A DNA stretch of 34,595 nt, from assembly GCA_023399035.1 (NCBI GenBank), contig JAEWQX010000234.1, positions 1-34,595 of the forward strand. The letters run 5' to 3'. Position numbers and translations under genes: made by a program. Under the pieces are notes generated by a model. It had not been told where the DNA came from. It saw nothing but the letters and a program-made list of their open reading frames with translations, and ran no database searches. The stretch comes from Bacillota bacterium (GTDB lineage: Bacteria; Bacillota; Clostridia; Clostridiales; Clostridiaceae). Below are positions 8,318 to 15,325 of the stretch, piece after piece. Each line of letters begins with the position of its first letter. The first letter of the stretch is position 1.

Positions 8318-8968
8318 ATGGAAAATATAACACTAGAACAAGTTGATAAAGTACGTGAGAGATGCAATGTTTCTTATGCAGAAGCTAAGGAAGCTCTTGA
8401 AATTTCCAATGGAGATGTACTTGAAGCAATAATATATATAGAAAAGAATCAGAAGATGGAAAATGATAATACTAAAGAAAATGGAAATTCTGATTTTTGT
8501 TTTAACTCTATGTCAGTAGATGAACTTAAAAATATGATAAAGAGTTTAATTGAAAAGGGCAATGTAACAAGAATAAAAATCAAGAAAGACGATGAAGAAA
8601 TATTAGATATACCTGTTAATGCTGGAATTGCAGCAAGCGTTATAGCAATAACAATACCTCCAATACTTGCAGCAGCACTTATAGCAGCTATAGCAACTCA
8701 GATTACTATTGAAATAACAAGAGAAGATGGATCAGTTGAAGTAGTCAATAAATATGTTACTAAAGTAGCCAATGATGTTAAAAATAAAGCTTCAGATTTT
8801 GCTGATGCTGTTAAGAGTAAGGTAAATGAAGTTAAGACAGAAGTAAAAAGTGAAGTTAAGAATCAAAAAGATGAAGAGGAAAGCAAAATATTTACTGGTG
8901 GAGAAACAGTATATACTTATACAGTAAATTTTGATGAAGAAAAGAAAGATGATTCTGACAAAAATTAA
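8318..8968 (+). CDS. DUF4342 protein with UBA/TS-N-like N-terminus
   Basis: The 216-residue protein has no assigned function. Residues 1-42 (ITLEQVDKVRERCNVSYAEA and following) resemble the UBA-like helical domain of elongation factor Ts. A charged linker follows, then a DUF4342-type region (about 62-150) with a hydrophobic stretch at about 100-130 rich in Ala and Ile, long enough for one membrane segment or an amphipathic helix. The C-terminal part (about 150-195) is a Lys/Glu-alternating helix, probably coiled coil, of the VKSKVNEVKTEVKSEVK type. The ATG at 8318 is served by AAGGAGTGA, which spans the recO stop, so it is probably translated with recO. I infer a membrane- or envelope-associated role at most. 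Confidence 0.8.
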   Translation: MENITLEQVDKVRERCNVSYAEAKEALEISNGDVLEAIIYIEKNQKMENDNTKENGNSDFCFNSMSVDELKNMIKSLIEKGNVTRIKIKKDDEEILDIPVNAGIAASVIAITIPPILAAALIAAIATQITIEITREDGSVEVVNKYVTKVANDVKNKASDFADAVKSKVNEVKTEVKSEVKNQKDEEESKIFTGGETVYTYTVNFDEEKKDDSDKN

Positions 8969-9154
8969 TTTGGATTTGTGTAATAAAAAATATAAAAAAT
9001 AATATAAAATTATTATGCGAGGAATATTTGATAAATTTGTTTGATTTTTCTGAAAATTCACTCTAGTAAAAGAAAAAAATAGTGTTATAATAAAAGTGTA
9101 ATATATATGAATATTATTCAAATATTTCTTGTATTTATAGAAAGAGGGATAAAT

Positions 9155-9793
9155 TTGAAGTTATCACCTAGACAGGAAGAGATAATAAACTTAGTAAAAG
9201 AAAACCAGCCAATAACAAGTGAGGCACTGGCTGAGAGATTAGGGGTTACAAGAGCAGCTCTTAGAGCTGATTTAGCAGTACTTACTATGATAGGTACATT
9301 AGATGCTAGACCTAAGGTAGGTTATGTTTATCAGGGTAAATCATCAAGTGGTTTGGTATATGCCCATATAAGCAAAATCAAAGTACGTGATATAATGTCA
9401 AAACCTACTACTGTTAATGAGGACACAATGGTATATGATGCAATCGTATACTTATTCCTTAATGATGTTGGAACACTGTTTATAGAAAACAATGGAATAC
9501 TAACAGGTGCAGTTTCTAGAAAAGATTTTCTTAAGATATCTATAGGAGGAACTGACATACACAAAGTACCAGTAGGGGTAATAATGACTAGGATGCCTAA
9601 CATAATATGTGCAAGTGAAGATGATAATGCATATAATCTTGCAAAAAAGATTATAGAGCATGAGATTGATAGTATACCAGTTGTTGAACCTATTGAGAAT
9701 AGTGAAGGAAAAGAACAATACAAGATAGTTGGTAAGGTTTCCAAGACAAATATTACAAAGTTATTTGTTAAACTTGGAAGCAATGGAGAATAA
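9155..9793 (+). CDS. ccpN: HTH-CBS transcriptional regulator (CcpN/YqzB family)
   Basis: CcpN of B. subtilis is a CcpA-independent repressor of gluconeogenic genes that senses adenine nucleotides through CBS domains. The 212-residue protein here has the same length and layout: an N-terminal winged helix-turn-helix (SEALAERLGVTRAALRADLA, about residues 21-40) and two CBS domains (about 75-130 and 140-205). The start is the TTG at 9155 (KLSPRQEEIIN follows), with AAAGAGGG upstream; an ATG at 9107 would add 16 poorly conserved residues and lacks a binding site. A TATAAT at 9086-9091 without a clear -35 may be its promoter. ppdK follows 107 bases downstream, so control of the pyruvate/PEP step is the natural inference. 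Confidence 0.88.
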   Translation: MKLSPRQEEIINLVKENQPITSEALAERLGVTRAALRADLAVLTMIGTLDARPKVGYVYQGKSSSGLVYAHISKIKVRDIMSKPTTVNEDTMVYDAIVYLFLNDVGTLFIENNGILTGAVSRKDFLKISIGGTDIHKVPVGVIMTRMPNIICASEDDNAYNLAKKIIEHEIDSIPVVEPIENSEGKEQYKIVGKVSKTNITKLFVKLGSNGE

Positions 9794-9827
9794 AATTAAA
9801 AAAAATGGGAATTATTTATTAGGGTAG

Positions 9828-9855
9828 CTACGAATTTTTCCAAAAAGTTCGTTAG
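9828..9855 (+). promoter_or_regulatory. Imperfect inverted repeat in the ppdK leader
   Basis: CTACGAATTTTT (from 9829) and AAAAAGTTCGTTAG (to 9855) form a hairpin with two bulged bases. It lies between the regulator and ppdK, 45 bases before the ppdK start. It could be an operator for the upstream regulator or an mRNA structure; it lacks a following T-run, so a terminator is unlikely. Confidence 0.3.
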
Positions 9856-9900
9856 TATATATATTATTGAGAAATTTATAGGAAAAGAGGGAGTATTGAT

Positions 9901-12528
9901 ATGACAAAGAAATACGTTTATCTTTTTAGTGAAGGAAATGCTTCAATGAGGAATCTGCTTGGAGGAAAGGGTGCCAACTTGGCGGAAATGACTAATATAG
10001 GAATTCCAGTTCCAAGTGGATTTACAGTTACAACAGAAGCATGTACAAAGTATCATGAAGATGGTCAGGAAATTTCACCTGAAATTCTAGATGAAGTATA
10101 TGCAAGTTTGACAAAGCTTGAAGAAATGACAGGTAAAAAATTCGGAGATAACACAAATCCTCTATTAGTTTCAGTAAGATCTGGTGCAAGAGTATCGATG
10201 CCTGGTATGATGGACACTATATTAAATTTAGGATTAAACGATATAGCTGTTGAAGCTATGGCTGGTTTAACTAACAATCCTAGATTTGCATATGATTCAT
10301 ATAGAAGATTTATTCAAATGTTCTCTGATGTTGTTATGGGTATAGAAAAGAGATTGTTTGAAAATAAGATCGATGAAATGAAAGAAAAAAATGGTGTAGA
10401 ATTTGATACTCAGCTTACAGCTGAAAATCTAAAAGAATTAGTTGGTCAATTCAAAGAAATCTATAAGAAAGAAAAAGGTGAAGATTTTCCACAAGATCCA
10501 AAGGTACAGTTAGTTGAATCAATAAAAGCTGTATTCAGATCATGGGAAAATCCAAGAGCTATTGTATATAGAAGATTGAATGATATACCAGGTGAATGGG
10601 GAACAGCAGTTAATGTTCAACAGATGGTATTTGGTAATAAAGGTGAAACTTCAGGAACAGGAGTTATCTTCTCAAGAAACCCTGCAACTGGTGAAAAAGG
10701 AATCTTTGGTGAGTATTTGATGAATGCTCAAGGTGAAGATGTTGTTGCTGGTATCAGAACACCACAGCCAATAGGAAAATTAGAAGAACAGAATTCGGAA
10801 ATCTATAAAGAATTAGTAGGGATTATTAATACTTTAGAAACTCACTATAAAGACATGCAGGATATGGAAATAACTATTGAAGAGGGTAAATTATACTTCT
10901 TACAGACTAGAAATGGAAAGAGAACAGCACAGGCTGCATTGAAGATTGCTGTTGATTTAGTTGCTGAAGGAATGTTGACTAAAGAAGAAGCAATATTAAA
11001 GGTTGAGCCAAAACAGCTTGATACATTATTGCATCCAGCATTCTATACTGAAGACTTAAAGAATGCAGAGGCAATTGCAAAGGGTCTTCCAGCATCACCA
11101 GGAGCAGCATGTGGTAAGATTGCATTTACTGCTGATGAAGCTAAAGAAAGAGCAGCATTAGGTGAAGATGTAGTTTTAGTTAGATTAGAAACTTCACCAG
11201 AAGATATAGAAGGTATGATAGCTGCTAAAGGTATTCTAACCGTAAGAGGTGGTATGACTTCCCATGCAGCTGTTGTTGCAAGAGGTATGGGAGCTTGCTG
11301 TGTAGCAGGATGTGGAGCTATTAAAGTTGATGAAAAGAAGAAGACTGTAGAAGTTGGCGGTAAAGTATATACAGATCAGGATTATATATCATTAGATGGT
11401 ACAACTGGTAATGTATATGGAGAAAAGATAAAGACAGTTACTCCAGAAATTTCAGGTCATTTTGCAACCTTTATGGGCTGGGCTGATGAAATAAGAAAAT
11501 TAAAAGTTAGAACTAATGCAGATACTCCAAGAGATGCTAAACAGGCAGTTGAGTTTGGTGCAGAAGGGGTAGGACTTTGCAGAACTGAGCATATGTTCTT
11601 CGCAGAAGATAGAATTATGGCGGTAAGACAAATGATTACTTCTAAGGATGTAGATCAGAGAAAAGTAGCATTAGCTAAGTTATTACCAATGCAGAAATCA
11701 GACTTTAAAGGAATTTATGAAGCGCTTGAAGGAAGACCAGTAACAATTAGATTATTGGATCCACCACTACATGAATTCTTACCAAATGATGATGAAGACA
11801 TTGCAGTATTAGCTAAGGAAATGGGAATAACTTTTGATGAATTGAAGGCTACTGTAGCTGAATTACATGAATTCAACCCTATGATGGGTCATAGAGGATG
11901 CCGTCTTGCAGTAACTTATCCAGAAATTGCAGAAATGCAGGCTAGAGCTATAATAGAAGCTGCTATTGAAGTAAATAAAGAAAAAGGGTATAGTATAGTT
12001 CCTGAAATAATGGTTCCATTAGTTGGTGAAATAAAAGAATTAAAATATGTTAAAGACGTTATAGTTGAAACAGCAGATAAAGTTATTGCTGAAAATAACG
12101 TTCAATTAAAATATAAAGTTGGTACTATGATTGAAATACCTAGAGCTGCTTTAACAGCTGATGAAATAGCAAAGGAAGCAGAATTCTTCTCATTTGGTAC
12201 AAATGATTTAACTCAAATGACATTTGGATTCTCAAGAGATGATGCAGCTAAGTTCTTATCTTCATACTATGATAAAAAGATATATGAACAAGATCCGTTT
12301 GCTAAATTAGATACTACTGGTGTTGGTCAGTTAGTTAAGATTGCAGCAGAAAAAGGAAGAGCAACTCGTCCAGATATTCATCTTGGAATATGTGGAGAGC
12401 ATGGTGGAGATCCATCATCAATTGAATTCTGTCATAATGTTGGATTAGATTATGTATCTTGTTCACCATTCAGAGTTCCTCTTGCAAGACTTGCAGCAGC
12501 ACAGGCTCAAGTTAAAAATCCAAGATAA
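9901..12528 (+). CDS. ppdK: Pyruvate, phosphate dikinase
   Basis: PPDK interconverts pyruvate, ATP and phosphate with PEP, AMP and pyrophosphate. In clostridia it can work glycolytically, saving pyrophosphate, or gluconeogenically. The 875-residue enzyme is full length. It has the N-terminal ATP-grasp domain (LLGGKGANLAEMTN near residue 20), the swivelling phosphohistidine domain with catalytic His455 in GGMTSHAAVVARG, and the C-terminal PEP/pyruvate barrel with Cys831 in ICGEHGGDP. Both residues fall at the numbering known for the Clostridium symbiosum enzyme. The ATG has AAAGAGGGAG upstream. The gene stands alone behind the HTH-CBS regulator and ends in a strong terminator; the YqfL-type PPDK/PEPS regulatory kinase is not encoded nearby. 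Confidence 0.98.
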   Translation: MTKKYVYLFSEGNASMRNLLGGKGANLAEMTNIGIPVPSGFTVTTEACTKYHEDGQEISPEILDEVYASLTKLEEMTGKKFGDNTNPLLVSVRSGARVSMPGMMDTILNLGLNDIAVEAMAGLTNNPRFAYDSYRRFIQMFSDVVMGIEKRLFENKIDEMKEKNGVEFDTQLTAENLKELVGQFKEIYKKEKGEDFPQDPKVQLVESIKAVFRSWENPRAIVYRRLNDIPGEWGTAVNVQQMVFGNKGETSGTGVIFSRNPATGEKGIFGEYLMNAQGEDVVAGIRTPQPIGKLEEQNSEIYKELVGIINTLETHYKDMQDMEITIEEGKLYFLQTRNGKRTAQAALKIAVDLVAEGMLTKEEAILKVEPKQLDTLLHPAFYTEDLKNAEAIAKGLPASPGAACGKIAFTADEAKERAALGEDVVLVRLETSPEDIEGMIAAKGILTVRGGMTSHAAVVARGMGACCVAGCGAIKVDEKKKTVEVGGKVYTDQDYISLDGTTGNVYGEKIKTVTPEISGHFATFMGWADEIRKLKVRTNADTPRDAKQAVEFGAEGVGLCRTEHMFFAEDRIMAVRQMITSKDVDQRKVALAKLLPMQKSDFKGIYEALEGRPVTIRLLDPPLHEFLPNDDEDIAVLAKEMGITFDELKATVAELHEFNPMMGHRGCRLAVTYPEIAEMQARAIIEAAIEVNKEKGYSIVPEIMVPLVGEIKELKYVKDVIVETADKVIAENNVQLKYKVGTMIEIPRAALTADEIAKEAEFFSFGTNDLTQMTFGFSRDDAAKFLSSYYDKKIYEQDPFAKLDTTGVGQLVKIAAEKGRATRPDIHLGICGEHGGDPSSIEFCHNVGLDYVSCSPFRVPLARLAAAQAQVKNPR

Positions 12529-12547
12529 CTAAATGGAAAGTTAATAT

Positions 12548-12598
12548 AAACAAAAATGGATTATTGCATATATGCATTAATCCATTTTTGTTTTATTT
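12548..12598 (+). terminator. Intrinsic terminator after ppdK
   Basis: A perfect 16-bp stem (12548-12563 with 12578-12593) encloses a loop containing the smaller palindrome TGCATATATGCA. A T-rich tract follows. The A-rich left flank means it may also stop minus-strand transcription. Confidence 0.92.
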
Positions 12599-12679
12599 TG
12601 ATAATGATTAAATTTAAATATGCAGTTTAAGAAAGCTTTTATATATGATTAGAGAAGATACATTTATTTTTAAAGTAAA

Positions 12680-12729
12680 TATAATAAGAAATCAACTTAA
12701 GATTATTCTTAATATGATTTCTTATTATA
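12680..12729 (-). terminator. Terminator of the cotS-like gene (minus strand)
   Basis: A 15-bp stem (12680-12694 with 12715-12729) with an inner TTAAG/CTTAA stem begins 7 bases beyond the minus-strand stop codon. On the minus strand it is followed by an A/T-rich run. Its placement fits the minus-strand gene better than anything on the plus strand. Confidence 0.7.
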
Positions 12730-12735
12730 AAAAAA

Positions 12736-13782
12736 TTATAGCCTTAAAACATCTATTATGTTTAGTGCAAAATTATATTGATAAGCAGATTTTGAAGTGG
12801 CATTGTTCAATAATGTTAAAAATGAATTTTTATTACACTTGTGCACATTTTTAAAATAATCACGGGAGATTTTCCAGTATTTCTGTGGAAAACATATATA
12901 AGAAACAATATAATAAATATCTGCTTTTGTAAGAGGTGCTATTTCGTTATATGTTTCAAGGACTTTTAATGATATATCTAAATTCCATTTTGTATTTTCT
13001 CTTTTAAGCAAACGTCGAAGAAAATAGGATAAATCTTTAGCGCAGTAATCCATTTTACATTTATCAAAATCTATTATCCAAGGATCATTATCTTTTGGAA
13101 TAATTATATTTTTATTAACGTAGTCTCCATGACATAAGGAACGGCTGAGTCCGCTTTTATCAATCTTATTAGACATATCTAATGATATTTTAGATAAACG
13201 AAAATTTAAATCAAAATCTGAAATAAACTTTTTTGAAAACTTATCCTTATATTTAAAGGAATCATTAGATGATTTTAATAGATCTTGAAAATGTTTTAAT
13301 GTTGATATGTAATAATCATCAAAGCCTTCCTTTAAACTGCTGCCTAAGATTGGTTTGAAGTTTCTTGATATAGAATGAATCTGAGCAAGTTTCTTTATTG
13401 ATATTTCAATATGATTCATATTATCAAAACTGCATTTTTCACCTTCAATCCAAGGGGTTAATATGAACAGCATATTATCAAATTTTGCAAAACGATTATT
13501 ATCGATAGTAGGTAAAAGCTTAGGTACACGGATATTATTCCTATATAGCCACTCTATTGCTGAATATACATATAATAAATCACCTAGTTCATAATAAACT
13601 TTTTTTAAACAATAACTTATATTATTATAATCTATTCTATAGACGGCTCTCTGTTTTTCTGTATCTTTAAATTTAATTATGGAAATTTTAGCATTTTGTA
13701 AATTGAATTTTGGAAGAACATATCTTTTTATAATTTCAGGTGAAAGGCTGGAATTTTGTAAAGCTTGGAATTCACTATTCAT
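12736..13782 (-). CDS. cotS: CotS-family spore coat / APH-fold kinase-like protein
   Basis: The 348-residue protein matches the CotS/YutH/YsxE group: spore coat proteins with an aminoglycoside phosphotransferase (choline kinase-like) fold. The kinase-type motifs are intact: HGDYVNKN (catalytic loop, about residue 219) and the metal-binding WIIDFDKC (about 237), so real phosphotransfer is possible. The substrate is unknown. The start at 13782 has an ideal binding site on the minus strand (AAAAGGAGGG). A sigma-K -10-like CATATTATA sits 30 bases upstream, consistent with late mother-cell expression. It is the only long minus-strand gene here, set between ppdK and dgt with its own terminator, which suggests an independent insertion into the conserved block. 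Assignment to CotS rather than a paralogue is uncertain. Confidence 0.82.
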   Translation of the reverse strand: MNSEFQALQNSSLSPEIIKRYVLPKFNLQNAKISIIKFKDTEKQRAVYRIDYNNISYCLKKVYYELGDLLYVYSAIEWLYRNNIRVPKLLPTIDNNRFAKFDNMLFILTPWIEGEKCSFDNMNHIEISIKKLAQIHSISRNFKPILGSSLKEGFDDYYISTLKHFQDLLKSSNDSFKYKDKFSKKFISDFDLNFRLSKISLDMSNKIDKSGLSRSLCHGDYVNKNIIIPKDNDPWIIDFDKCKMDYCAKDLSYFLRRLLKRENTKWNLDISLKVLETYNEIAPLTKADIYYIVSYICFPQKYWKISRDYFKNVHKCNKNSFLTLLNNATSKSAYQYNFALNIIDVLRL

Positions 13783-13812
13783 AATACCCTCCTTTTATAA
13801 GAATAATGTAGA

Positions 13813-13821
13813 TATAATATG
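13813..13821 (-). promoter_or_regulatory. Sigma-K -10-like element of the cotS-like gene
   Basis: On the minus strand the sequence is CATATTATA, an exact match to the sigma-K -10 pattern CATANNNTA, about 30 bases before the start codon. No AC dinucleotide lies at the ideal 16-17 base distance upstream (the nearest is 21 away), so the -35 part is weak. Confidence 0.35.
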
Positions 13822-14073
13822 TTTTTAACGAATTTTTTAGACGTTATAATAGTAAAATTGGAATAAAAAATATACAAATATATTATTGATATATATAGTA
13901 TATGTTAAAGCTTTCATTATTAATAATATTAATGGAAAGAGGTTAATATACATAGAAAAGTCAATAAAAATTAAAAAAAAAACCATAAAAATATATTATT
14001 TTAATAATAATTGCAAATAATAAATGTATGTCATAATTAAAGGAATATAATGATAAGTATAGAATACATAAAG
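13822..14073. other. Divergent spacer between the cotS-like gene and dgt
   Basis: There is no coding frame of note. An imperfect hairpin (CTTTCATTA near 13911 with TAATGGAAAG near 13941, one bulge) is the only structure found. The dgt promoter must lie here, but no pair of boxes stands out from the AT-rich background. Confidence 0.4.
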
Positions 14074-14086
14074 AGAGGTGATATAT

Positions 14087-15112
14087 ATGAATATAAGAGA
14101 AAAAATTGAAAGTTTTGAAAGCTTGACACTAATAAAAGAAGCAGCATTTTCAAATAAATCTTTAGGGCGTGAAATAAAAGAAGTGCCTGATGACATGAAA
14201 ACATGTTATATTCAGGATAGAGATAGAATAATACAAAGCAAATCTTTTAGACGTCTTAAACATAAAACTCAAGTATATATAAAAACCTCTGGAGATCATT
14301 ATAGAACCCGATTGACTCATACGTTAGAAGTATCTCAAGTAGCAAGAAATATAGGTATTGGTATTGGATTAAATGAAAATTTGATTGAAGCAATAGCTTT
14401 AGGACATGATTTAGGTCATGTTGCATTTGCTCATAATGGGGAAGAAGTTTTAAATCAGTATTTAGATGGAGGGTTTAGGCATAATGAGCAGAGTGTAAGG
14501 GTTGTTAAAAAGCTTGAGAATGATGGAAAGGGATTAAATTTAACTAAGGAAGTTATAAATGGAATCCTTCATCATAGTGGTCTTGGAACAACGGAGGATA
14601 TAATCACTCTTGAAGGTATGGTTGTTAAAGTAAGTGATAAAATGGCATATTTAAATCATGATATAGATGACTCAATAAGAGCAGGTCTGCTTACAATAGA
14701 TGACATACCGTGTGAAATTGTTAAAGTATTAGGGAATACTTCAGCGGAGAGATTGAATATATTAATAAAAGATTTTGTAAACACATCAAATAAAAATCTT
14801 AAGAATGGAATATTAGAAATTGGTTTAAGTAAAGAAATTAATGAGGCAATGGTTGAGCTTAGAAAATTCATGTTCAAAAATGTATATTTAGGTGAACCAT
14901 TAAAAGAAGAGCGTAATAAGGCAAAGTTTATATTGGAACAATTAATTGAATACTTTGAGAAGCATCCATATAAGATGCCGGAGCTCTATAGAAATATAGC
15001 TGAAAATGAGGGGCTTCAGCGAGGAGTTGCAGATTATATTGCAGGGATGAGCGATGATTATTGTTTATTGTTATTTAATAAATTTTTTGTCCCTAAAATG
15101 GTTATAGATTGA
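14087..15112 (+). CDS. dgt: Deoxyguanosinetriphosphate triphosphohydrolase-like protein
   Basis: dNTP triphosphohydrolases of the HD superfamily remove tripolyphosphate from deoxynucleoside triphosphates, keeping dNTP pools in check. The 341-residue protein has the HD metal centre: His78 in RLTHTLEVSQ, His107-Asp108 in GHDLGH and a later HH in GILHHSG (about 162). The N-terminal R-x-D-R-x-R-I-x-x-S-x-x-F-R-R-L pattern is typical of the family. It is shorter than the E. coli enzyme (505 residues) and matches the group-2 bacterial type. I chose the ATG at 14087, downstream of AGAGAGGTGA; an in-frame GTG at 14078 lies in that site. Clostridia commonly have this gene just before dnaG-rpoD. Confidence 0.93.
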   Translation: MNIREKIESFESLTLIKEAAFSNKSLGREIKEVPDDMKTCYIQDRDRIIQSKSFRRLKHKTQVYIKTSGDHYRTRLTHTLEVSQVARNIGIGIGLNENLIEAIALGHDLGHVAFAHNGEEVLNQYLDGGFRHNEQSVRVVKKLENDGKGLNLTKEVINGILHHSGLGTTEDIITLEGMVVKVSDKMAYLNHDIDDSIRAGLLTIDDIPCEIVKVLGNTSAERLNILIKDFVNTSNKNLKNGILEIGLSKEINEAMVELRKFMFKNVYLGEPLKEERNKAKFILEQLIEYFEKHPYKMPELYRNIAENEGLQRGVADYIAGMSDDYCLLLFNKFFVPKMVID

Positions 15113-15203
15113 TTATAAAAATTGATTTAATTGTTACTTAAAAGAGGAATTTTAATTAAAATAAAGAATAATTATAGATATTGCAGTCAACAGCATTAGA
15201 TAC

Positions 15204-15233
15204 TAGACAAATTAGCCTAATATATTTTATAAT
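15204..15233 (+). promoter_or_regulatory. Vegetative promoter of dnaG-rpoD
   Basis: TAGACA (15204-15209), 18 bases and a perfect TATAAT (15228-15233) form a good sigma-A promoter. Transcription would start near 15240, leaving a leader of about 84 bases before dnaG. Confidence 0.6.
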
Positions 15234-15252
15234 AAATTTTTTATGAAAATTA

Positions 15253-15279
15253 GGAGGAAAACAATGTATAATGTCGAAT
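15253..15279 (+). promoter_or_regulatory. Candidate sigma-H promoter of dnaG-rpoD
   Basis: GGAGGAAAA (15253-15261) and GTCGAAT (15273-15279) are 11 bases apart. This fits the sigma-H consensus RNAGGAWWW, 11-12 bases, RNNGAAT at every defined position. The dnaG-sigA operon of B. subtilis is also known to have a sigma-H promoter. The same bases form a Shine-Dalgarno plus the five-codon frame ATG-TAT-AAT-GTC-GAA-TAG (15264-15281), which may be incidental. Confidence 0.6.
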
Positions 15280-15309
15280 AGTATATAACTGTTGAAAAAT
15301 GCAGTAGGG

Positions 15310-15325
15310 AGGGAGATGTCTCCTT
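15310..15325 (+). promoter_or_regulatory. Hairpin covering the dnaG start site
   Basis: AGGGAG (15310-15315) can pair with CTCCTT (15320-15325) around an ATGT loop, a 6-bp stem with one G-T wobble. It would hide part of the dnaG Shine-Dalgarno and the first two bases of its TTG start, and could keep primase synthesis low relative to RpoD. Confidence 0.4.

Noticed and set aside
9331..9783. Minus-strand frame of 150 codons opposite the HTH-CBS regulator
   Set aside because: The plus-strand frame has clear HTH and CBS motifs; the antisense frame has no start site and is a codon-usage shadow.
12645..12854. Plus-strand frame of 69 codons after ppdK
   Set aside because: It overlaps the minus-strand terminator and the end of the CotS-like gene, has no ribosome binding site and a random AT-rich composition.
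15264..15281. Five-codon frame with a perfect SD upstream of dnaG, taken alone as a leader peptide gene
   Set aside because: The same bases fit the sigma-H promoter consensus so well that the frame is probably incidental; kept only as an alternative in the finding.
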